Assembly: GCA_043800975.1 (NCBI GenBank)
Contig: JAZDMK010000176.1
Span: 1-6,211 of the forward strand
From: JAZDMK01 sp043800975
GTDB taxonomy: Bacteria > Bacteroidota > Bacteroidia > Bacteroidales > JAHJDW01
DNA length: 6,211 nt
Direction of reading: 5' to 3'
Part shown: one piece after another, positions 1 through 6,211 of the stretch
How the letters are laid out: every line of letters begins with the position of its first letter
Position numbering within the stretch: the first letter of the stretch is position 1
Position numbers and translations under genes: made by a program
The notes under the pieces: generated by a model
Database searches by the model: none
Seen by the model: the letters and a program-made list of their open reading frames with translations, nothing else
Told to the model about the DNA's origin: nothing

Positions 1-3000
1 TTCCCGTCCACAAGGAGTTTCACAAACCTGCTAGTTTTATCCAATCCGCTTTCGAGAATCGAAACTACTGGCGCGACAGCTGTTGTTGTCGTCGTCCCTG
101 CCGGCGGTGGGGCGGTTGTCCCAGTCACGACCGGAGGTGAAAAATACGATGTAATGATCGAATTGTTTATAATTTTATTCACAATACGATCTATTTCTGA
201 TATTACGGCAGTATCTGTAAGACTTATGCCACTTGTAAGATCTGTCGCGATGAGTCCTTCAATAAATGCTTTCAAACGAATCTTAAAATCATTTTCATCA
301 ACAGATAATCCTAATAATGGATTTATTGCTTGTTTGATTTGCGTTTCATACATTTGCAGTGCTCCTACTGTTTGTGAGCAGGGGCTTTGTGCAAACGCCA
401 CGGGGATAAAATGGATGATCCGCATTGTTGTGGAGCAATCGAGTGCATCCCGAATCAGTTCATCCAGTTGAGCTGGCGTAAGTGGCGTACGCTGCACCGG
501 CGCTGGAGCAGGCACTTGCTGGGCTTGTAGCCCTGCAATCTGAGCTATCAAATCATCAATCTGAGTCTGTAACCCTTTTTGCGTATCACCCAATGCAGCT
601 TTTGCCGCAGAAAGTTGATCAACCGTACTCTGTGCAATAATTTTTACATTCCCCGGGATATTTTCTGCCAAATCCTGCCTGGCTTTATCTATCATTGGCA
701 GAATACCAATCAATGCATCCGCGACGGGATTTGTTATGGGTGGTTGTTGTAATCTGAAAAGGAGATACGGGGCGAGATCTTCTGGAGTAATTGAATAAGA
801 TTCTAGTGAATTTTTCTGTCCCTTTGCTTTTTTGGCAAGCTGTGTTTGAAGTTGATCTCTATTAGTGCCAATTTCATCGGTAATTTCTGTATCTAAAAAC
901 TCCTGTACTGTTTTTCCTTGGGCATCCCCCCACTCGGCTTTCTCAAGCGCGGCAAGTGCTTTCTGGGTATCCGTCAAAAAGTCTCCCGCTTGAGCCGGAT
1001 TGGCCATAATCACCCGCACCATCGGTGGTACCAAATAGCGAACTCCTTGAAATATGGTATTCGTTTGCCCAAACAAATCATTCACCTGTTGCCAAACCGG
1101 AGCAACCGCCGTTACATCCGCGGCCATTTCTTTCGTAAGAGCCGTCAAAATCTCAACATTCGGAATCGCTCTTGGATCAAGGTTGCTGAACTTCGTCCAT
1201 GCAGAAATCCATTGGTTGATCGCATTAAGCCGTGCCTCTGTTATTTTCAAATTTTGTACGAGTTTTGGTTCTTCCGTATTTATCTTTCCTATTAAAGCTT
1301 CCGCTTCAGTTATTTGTTTCTCAAGGTCAAGTATCTTCCTATCAAGATCGCTAATTTGTTGCTGAAGTTTCTTTTGATCGTCAGAAATCATCGAAGACGC
1401 ACCCTGTGATTTTCCAATCACCAACACGCCGACAGAAATATTATCTACTTTATTTGAATCGATCTGATCAGCAAGAGACCGTGCGCTATTTTTTATATAT
1501 GAGGCTATTAAATTTGCTTTCCCCTCTCCTATAGCATTTACGAAAAATCCACCTTTTTGCGCTCCGCCTTTTGTGATCGTTTCTGCTTTATTATGAAATA
1601 TCTTGTCGTGCCAACGAAGCGGATCGATCACCCCGTCGCTTACCGATATCAACACATCTCCTTCTTGAAGTTCTACTGATGAAATATCTACATTTTCAGG
1701 GTCATTATCTTTTCCTTCAATGGCTGCATAGACCATATTCGCTTGTGGATGTTTACCCGCTTCCTGAGTGGTCAATAGTCCTAAATCAAGAAGCCTTCCG
1801 ACCATTGATTGATCTTGAGTTAGTAGATATGCAGTCCCTCCACGCACCAACCAGGTCTCCGTATCACCAACATGAGCAATATAGGCAACCTGTTTTCCGC
1901 CTTCCTCCACAACTATTACCAAATCAAGGACAACTCCTCCACCCCCAAGATCAGCATCCCGTATTTCAGTATTGAGTCGGACCATGGTTTCCTGAAGTCG
2001 CTTTTGAACATCTTGTCGACCTCCTAGCTCCAAGGGAATTTCATTGAAATAAATATCTCCTGCCCGCCTTTTTATGAGATCTGCTGCTATTGCACCACTA
2101 TTTACTTTCCCCATTCCACCCATGCCGTCTACTTCAACCATTAATACATCGCCAAGAATTTTCTTTGTGGAGTCAGGATTAGAGACTATCACAACAGCAT
2201 CTTCCATAGGATTATCACGACTTCGATATTTCGTCCCTTCATCTTCTGCTGTCCCACCAGAATATGTCGGTTGAACAAGTGCGACTGGTTTTTGCTGCAT
2301 CTGATTATTTAGCGTTGTCCGCTGACTATTCAATCGTTTCATTTCCAACTGGTTAGCTGAAATCTTCTTTTGAGATTGGACTTTGACTGCTCTTGCTTTC
2401 TCTAAATCATTTGTAGCCTGCTCAACAGCTTTTGTTGCCTGATCCTGAAGTGCTTTTAACTGATTATTAATCTGCTGAATTCCAGCTATCAACGGATTTC
2501 CGGTAATAGGACCTGCTGGCAGAACTCCCCCTACCTGCGCGATTGCCGGTGTCTGCAGAATCACTTCTGCCAAAATCGGCGCGGTGAGGGAGGCGAGGAG
2601 TTGATCTATTTCTGCTTGAGGAATAACAGGGGTATCTCCTTCTCCATACTTGGCTTTGAGCCTGTTCCAATCAACAAGATCTCCTGCAGACCGATTGACA
2701 CCTCCAATATTTTTCAATCGTTCCCACTCTGTAATCTCTGTTTTATTTCTATCAAAAATAAAATCACTGACTGCATTTGATAGTATTTTTTGCTTTTCGA
2801 TAACGTCTGCATCTGTTGTTATATCTCCAGTCTGATTATTTACTCTTGCCTGAACCACCGCCTGTTCATAGGCAACATGTGCTTCTATGAGAGGCATAGA
2901 TACCTGAATAGGATTGACCGGTATTGTGTCACCAGCTTTCTGGAGCGCATTCTGAAGTTCACCAACAATGGATTGCCGAATAGCAGCAGACACTTCATTA

Positions 3001-6000
3001 AATGGAGTTGTTACGTCAGCATTCCCCAACTCAGTCAGCACAGCATTTGCCTGGCTAATCTGCGCATCTATATTGGCAATATCAGCGAGTGCTTTGTGGA
3101 CAATAAGCTCTCCTCCCTTGCCTTCGATAATTTGCTTCTCAGTACCGGCTTTACCTTTTACATCAGCAATGGGGGCACCATCTTGTATACCCATGGAATC
3201 AGGAATAATCGCATAATTTTGAGTTATTCCTTCAAATGTTATGCGTTTCGCTACTGTTCCGTTTGCCAGCACCGTATAGACGGACACCGGTTCTGTAATA
3301 TCAAATGTCTGACCGCCAAGTTCTACCTGGTCACCGGTGTCAACCGATTTGATCGTAGGGGAGGAAAGCGGCGTATTTAGTTTGGCTTCAAGCAATGATT
3401 TTTGTTGTTGCAAAGTCGAAAGATTTACTGCTATTTTGAGTTTCGTGAATGCAGTATTTATATTGGTCCGTCCGATTGGGGACGGTTGGCCTGTTACGGG
3501 ATCAATTGGGGTATTGCTCCGAACAGCAGTAATAACATCTGTAAGCGAAAGTGGAGCAGGCTGGCCGATACCCTGCTGGCCTGGTTGTGGTGCTTGACCG
3601 GCAGCTACTGGTTGAACGGGTTCTGCTTTTCCTATTGCTTGATCGACGATCGTCTGTACCGATGTTTCCCCTCCTCTTTTTGGAAGTGTTGTGGATATAT
3701 CAGCGAGTTTTACTTTTTTACTAATAAGCTCAATTCTGTCATCAATGGAAATTGCATTTCCAAGGCTTCTGGTATCTCCCGATGGTGTATCGGTGAGGAC
3801 AATGGCTTTACTTTCTCCGCTGTTATACAAAGAATCAGCATAATAACTTTGTGCTCTCCCGCTTAACTTACTAAATTCCGGTAGACCTGCAAGACTATTG
3901 ATAAACTCGCGGCTTCGGGAAGCTGCGCGACTTAGGGCATCCGTCCCTCCTTCATCTGTCTGCGTTATACTGTCATTGACTCCGGATACCCTGTCATAGA
4001 GCCGTTTCCATGCATCTTTGAGAGACACCTGTTCACCTTCATACATTGCAGTCAACTCTGCGGGAGTCCTTCCTAGGAGTCTATCAAGCCACGTCCTCTG
4101 GGTACTCATATCCACAAGCTTGTCAATCGAATTTTTCACCAGGTCATCAAATCCTGCTATGAGTGACTGCGTGTATGTATCTGTTTTAGCAATCGCTTCG
4201 TTAGTCTCAAGTAATACTCTTGCATTATCAAGGGTGTATGTCCGATTTTCACCACCCAAAATAAATACTGTTGCGTTTTCTGGTATTTCGCGGGCACGCA
4301 CCACTGCCTGCTCAAATCCTGTTTTCGTCGTTTTATTGGCGCTTATGATGATGTACTCCGGATCAGCATTAGTGAAAATATCCGACACATCCGTTCCACG
4401 ACCGGATCCTTGGGTGTAGACCAGAACAAACGATTTTCCTTGTTCTTTCAGACGTGCAAATTCCGCTTCCATTGCAGCCTTGGGAGTAATATCACCGCTT
4501 CCCTCAATTGAACGCACTGTTCTCCCCGCGATATCAAACACACGCACCTGTTCATTCAGCTTGGCATTCAAGTCATTGTTGAGGATATAAACAGGAACAT
4601 CTTTTCCGTTCTCCTGCGAATGAATATCTGAAACAATTTTTGTTTCTATACCTAATTTTGAGATATCAATCGCATCGATAACGACACGTGCTTTGATTCC
4701 ATTGATTGGAGCTTCAATATGTATACCAGCCATATCTGTACCCTGAAATGTTGTTTTTCGTATTGGTGCAATGGCATTTCCCTGTGCATCAACTCCGCCA
4801 AAAATCTGCACAGTCGTTTGCTTATACGGAGGAAGGTTGGTCAGCTTAATTCCTAATGACATGTCCGCATCTTTTGCTGCTGATTCCGGAGTAGCGGAAA
4901 ACCCGATGATCCGTTTTTGATAGTGGTCACCTGACAAAATCTGTTTCCAAGTCGTTGTTTCACCCTGATTGGTAATCGTGATATCAGAAAGTCGTGTGAT
5001 AGCATCAGCATGGGAAACAGTTTGTGCTGTATCCATAGATTTCATCCTATATCCTACTGTATCAAACGCCAATGCATTCAGTGATTGTTGTGGCGTGGTA
5101 TTTTGAAGTCTGCCTGTCGCATCTGCAAAGACAAGCTGACCGTCTTTTCCAAACCCATAGCTATTCACAGATTTTCCTGCAATATCGACAATCTCATTTA
5201 CCGCTCCAAAACGAATGGATACATCAGATTTAAAGGCACCTGGTGTATCCGGCAGTTTTCTGTACGCATCAAGGTTATTGATGACTGTCTGCGCATCAGT
5301 TATGGGCTTTCCATCTGCATCGACAGTAATCCTATTATTCCGTAACACGCCGTCAAAGGTAGGGTCTCCTTGCTTTATTGTTTGCTCATACGACTGCCGG
5401 GCGGCTTCAAGAAGCATATCTTTGTACATGCTTTTTCCTTTCTCGGTAAGCCTAGATGACTCACCTGCTGTGGTAAAAAGCTCTGACGGTTTTCCGCTAA
5501 ATTTATCCACGACAGCTGCGTCAGCAAATATCTCTGTTGGACGGCTTTCATAGATAGTTTTGTATACCTCTGCCATCTTGGATTCTGCATCGATAACTTT
5601 GGTTTTTATTTGTCCGCCTGAAGAAAACCGTGTAGAAGCTAAAACGACATCAAATTCATCAAAAATTGGAATGGAGCCCTTGGTTGCATCTAAAAATGCT
5701 TTGGTGAGAGTTTTTGTCAAAGGATCAGTTAAGCGTGACGCATGGTGCTCAAACGGTGTTTCCGATGCTGATGAATACACGATCTGGGCTTTTTCGAATA
5801 TTTTTGCACCAGCATCACCGGTAAGTGTTTGGCGAATACCTGTTGTTGGGTCAACAAAAGTAACAGCCCTGTTGGACATGTCGTAATACACCGCAAGGAC
5901 ACCATTTTTCGCATGCAGTTCAGGAGGATATTGCTGCATCATGCCTTTGATGTCCGACCATGTCGATGCCATCACATGAATTTTTTGACCGGAAAAAATA

Positions 6001-6211
6001 GCTTTCATATCTGCGATAGCATTGATAAGGACCGACGATTTTCCTGCTCCGCCGCTAAATTCATACAGGATACCGCCGAAGTCTTTTCCTGAAAGCGTCG
6101 GCTCAAATATCGCATCCAAAAGAACTGTTGCCTGATCAGCTCTTCCGGAGGGATCATTCTGACCGGTTATGATAATTGATTTTGCTTGCGGATTTGTTTT
6201 TTGTTTTTCCG
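1..6211 (-). CDS. Giant multidomain protein, internal fragment: SecA-like ATPase motor plus PP2C phosphatase
   Basis: One uninterrupted frame crosses the window on the minus strand (codons whose lowest coordinate is a multiple of 3), giving 2069 residues with no start or stop; both ends are missing. Domains in order are a SecA-like DEAD/SF2 motor (1-659), a helical region, a Pro/Gln linker, an unknown region, a coiled coil, a PP2C Ser/Thr phosphatase (1320-1600), a second coil, a helical region, a third coil and Pro/Thr-rich linkers. SecA itself is about 800-900 residues and bacterial PP2C enzymes about 240-300, so neither family explains the length. No transmembrane helix is seen and only two cysteines occur. 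No internal start with a convincing ribosome binding site was found that would split the frame. The frame and the PP2C domain are secure, the motor is likely, and the overall function is unknown. Confidence 0.95.
66..140 (-). other. Pro/Thr/Ala/Val low-complexity linker (residues 2024-2048)
   Basis: The 25 residues are almost only P, T, A, G, V and S, with five threonines in a row (codons ACG ACG ACA ACA ACA). This is typical of an extended flexible linker. Coding sequence resumes after it and leaves the window at the lower edge, so at least one further region lies downstream. Confidence 0.75.
141..473 (-). other. C-terminal region of the fragment with the only two cysteines (residues 1913-2023)
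   Basis: Cys1925 (435-437) and Cys1944 (378-380) are the only cysteines found in the 2069-residue translation. They flank a short hydrophobic stretch, FIPVAFAQSP (1934-1943), whose AFA-Q ending resembles a signal peptidase site. The rest is helical, with hydrophobic positions spaced as in amphipathic helices (for example FKIRLKAFIEGLIATDL). No family was recognised. Confidence 0.5.
474..632 (-). other. Short coiled coil 3 and Pro-rich linker (residues 1860-1912)
   Basis: Residues 1860-1899 form a short Gln/Ala/Leu heptad-like helix (LQTQIDDLIAQIAGLQAQ). It runs into a Pro/Ala linker (PAPAPVQRTPLTP, 1900-1912), the boundary to the last visible region. Confidence 0.65.
633..1199 (-). other. 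Unrecognised helical region (residues 1671-1859)
   Basis: This part is mainly helical by composition, with Ala, Gln, Leu and Lys-rich segments (for example DTQKALAALEKAEW and LQTQLAKKAKGQK). No known motif was recognised. A moderately hydrophobic piece (VRYLVPPMVRVIM) contains two prolines and two arginines and is not convincing as a membrane span. Confidence 0.45.
1200..1379 (-). other. Coiled coil 2, just after the phosphatase (residues 1611-1670)
   Basis: A long run of heptad-like helix (KKLQQQISDLDRKILDLEK and onward through LKITEARLNAINQW) begins about ten residues after the last PP2C strand. Only one Pro occurs, near the middle, which suggests two helices possibly folding back as a hairpin. 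Together with coil 1 it brackets the phosphatase. Confidence 0.75.
1410..2252 (-). other. PP2C-family Ser/Thr protein phosphatase domain (residues 1320-1600)
   Basis: PP2C enzymes (PPM family) are metal-dependent phosphatases that remove phosphate from Ser/Thr. All signature motifs occur in order. RDNPMED (1331-1337) replaces the usual RxxNED. VDGMGGMG (1360-1367) is the main metal-binding motif. HVGDTETWLVRGG (from 1446) matches VGDSRxYLxRxG. The segment LTQDQSMVGRLLDLG matches LTxDHSLVxxLxxxG, and HPQANMVYAAIEG matches the HPxxNxLTRALG stretch. SVSDGVID (1522-1529) and VDNISVGVLVIG (1588-1599) complete the set. The Asp residues expected to bind Mn/Mg are present: D1337, D1361, D1449, D1525 and D1589, so the domain is probably active. 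Length is about 280 residues, normal for bacterial PP2C. In bacteria these enzymes usually counter Hanks-type kinases; no kinase is visible in the window. Confidence 0.93.
2292..2483 (-). other. Coiled coil 1, just before the phosphatase (residues 1243-1306)
   Basis: About 64 residues without Pro are rich in Gln, Lys, Glu, Asn and Ala, with hydrophobic residues at heptad-like spacing (IQQINNQLKALQDQ, later LEMKRLNSQRTTL). The segment directly precedes the PP2C domain and probably acts as a spacer or oligomerisation helix. Heptads were judged by eye only. Confidence 0.7.
2484..3545 (-). other. Unrecognised region between linker and first coiled coil (residues 889-1242)
   Basis: I do not recognise a family here. 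The first half contains alternating hydrophobic stretches that look like short beta strands (around QVELGGQTFDITEPVSVYTV and TVAKRITFEGI), suggesting a small beta domain. The second half is helical and Ala/Gln/Asn-rich. Two similar short motifs, EWERLK and DWNRLK, lie 19 residues apart (Trp 1162 and Trp 1181). The end of the region (SLTAPILAEVIL) is hydrophobic but broken by Pro and Glu, so I do not call a membrane helix. Confidence 0.5.
3546..3623 (-). other. Pro/Gln/Gly/Ala-rich flexible linker (residues 863-888)
   Basis: The 26 residues are mostly P, Q, G and A (for example GQAPQPGQQGIGQPAP). This is a typical interdomain linker and marks the end of the motor half of the protein. Confidence 0.8.
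3624..4232 (-). other. Mostly helical region after the motor (residues 660-862), function unknown
   Basis: The segment after the motor is rich in charged, helix-favouring stretches (for example TWLDRLLGRTPAELTAMY and LKDAWKRLYDRV) with no motif that I recognise. In SecA the position after the second nucleotide-binding fold holds the helical scaffold and wing domains, so this may be a divergent counterpart, but sequence similarity is not evident to me. It ends at a Pro/Gln-rich linker. Confidence 0.5.
4386..4403 (-). other. SF2 motif V, SecA type (GRGTDV)
   Basis: Residues 603-608 read GRGTDV, after a hydrophobic strand (FVLVYTQ, 594-600). SecA proteins have MAGRGTDI at this point. This near-identical match is the strongest single argument for a SecA relationship rather than a DEAD-box RNA helicase, where the motif is typically ARGxD. 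Confidence 0.8.
6033..6056 (-). other. Walker A (P-loop) motif of the motor
   Basis: Residues 52-59 read SGGAGKSS. The GxGKS core binds the ATP phosphates in P-loop ATPases. Canonical SecA has TGEGKT; here Ala replaces Glu and Ser replaces Thr after the lysine, both tolerated in P-loops in general. It is preceded by ILYEF, aligning with the IAEM that leads into the SecA P-loop. Confidence 0.85.

Larger units (their letters stand above)
4233..6209 (-). other. SecA-like DEAD/SF2 ATPase motor domain (residues 1-659)
   Basis: The order and spacing of motifs follow the SecA motor. Segment GILYEFSGGAGKSS (about 46-59) matches SecA's GxIAEMxTGEGKT Walker A region. HVMASTWSD (78-86) matches motif Ia (HVVTVNDYLA in SecA). 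IVYSSASETPFEHH (about 143-156) matches ITYGTNNEFGFDYL. DEFD (184-187) is motif II (DEVD in SecA). ADATGR (362-367) and TITNQ (411-415) correspond to DExTGR and the ITxQ segment that precede GFSATP (436-441), the motif III equivalent (GMTGTA in SecA). GRGTDV (603-608) is motif V. QAVVRARE (634-641) sits where SecA has QLRGRAGRQG. The gap between DEFD and GFSATP is about 250 residues, room for a substrate-binding insertion like SecA's preprotein crosslinking domain. The Walker lysine and DE pair suggest ATP hydrolysis; preprotein transport is not shown. A general SF2 helicase is the alternative. Confidence 0.78.

Noticed and set aside
66..140. GT/GC-rich low-complexity run on the plus strand (tgttgttgtcgtcgtc)
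   Set aside because: It is explained by the Thr-rich linker codons of the minus-strand protein and is not a separate DNA repeat or regulatory site.
390..425. Separate secreted protein starting at Met1929
   Set aside because: There is no ribosome binding site in the bases before this ATG, the hydrophobic run is short, and the frame is continuous with the giant protein. Kept only as a possible trace of an old fusion.
154..471. Plus-strand open frame of 105 codons starting with a hydrophobic leader-like stretch
   Set aside because: The hydrophobic start is a reflection of Asn/Ile/Lys codons on the other strand. The minus frame continues through it without a break, and no ribosome binding site precedes it.
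755..775. Plus-strand AAAAGGAGAT, resembling a ribosome binding site
   Set aside because: No start codon at a suitable distance leads into a credible gene; the bases code for YLLF in the minus-strand protein.
2790..3380. Plus-strand open frame of 196 codons
   Set aside because: It lies wholly antisense to the giant frame, and its translation is Cys/Tyr/Ile-rich with no domain or motif. It is the expected shadow of the coding strand.
3645..3654. Perfect 10-base palindrome GACGATCGTC
   Set aside because: It is short, lies inside coding sequence, and has no partner site or T-run. It is consistent with chance.
3402..3866. Plus-strand open frame of 154 codons
   Set aside because: Its translation is Trp/Cys/Ser-rich and lacks any motif. 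The opposite strand encodes the Pro/Gln linker and flanking regions in the real frame.
5375..5914. Two short minus-strand open frames in a different frame (5375-5590 and 5729-5914)
   Set aside because: They overlap the motor domain out of frame and their translations show no recognisable motif, whereas the main frame carries DEFD and neighbouring SecA-like motifs over the same bases.
1..6211. Alternative genetic code with TGA recoded, as in some CPR lineages
   Set aside because: No in-frame TGA occurs in the 2069 codons and tryptophans are all TGG, so nothing supports recoding.

Overview
The whole window is one reading frame on the minus strand. Reading the reverse complement from position 6209 down to 3 gives 2069 sense codons with no stop. 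Neither the start nor the stop codon is inside the window, so the gene is a large internal slice of a giant bacterial protein of well over 2000 residues. No intergenic DNA, RNA gene, mobile element, CRISPR array or promoter is visible. The open frames on the plus strand and in the other minus frames are shadows. Residue numbers below count from the first full codon at the upper edge (residue 1 = 6207-6209), not from the true N terminus.

Layout, N to C (right to left in the window): residues 1-659 form a SecA-like DEAD/SF2 ATPase motor (Walker A SGGAGKSS, DEFD, TNQ...GFSATP, GRGTDV, degenerate motif VI). Residues 660-862 are a mostly helical region. Residues 863-888 are a Pro/Gln/Gly linker. 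Residues 889-1242 are an unrecognised region with a beta-rich first half. Residues 1243-1306 are a coiled coil. Residues 1320-1600 are a PP2C-family Ser/Thr protein phosphatase domain with every expected metal-binding Asp. Residues 1611-1670 are a second coiled coil. Residues 1671-1859 are an unrecognised helical region, followed by a third short coil and Pro-rich linker (1860-1912). Residues 1913-2023 hold the only two cysteines of the fragment, and residues 2024-2048 are a Pro/Thr/Ala linker running toward the lower edge.

Functionally, the chain puts a translocase-type ATP-driven motor and a protein phosphatase on one scaffold, separated by coiled coils and flexible linkers. I see no transmembrane segment, so this part looks soluble. 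What the motor moves and what the phosphatase acts on cannot be read from the sequence. The pairing of the two activities is the notable feature of the window.

Organism: bacterial, standard genetic code (TGG for Trp, no in-frame TGA), moderately AT-leaning by eye. Giant multidomain genes of this kind are known from uncultured lineages such as Patescibacteria (CPR) and Omnitrophota. That placement is a guess from style, not from a marker gene.
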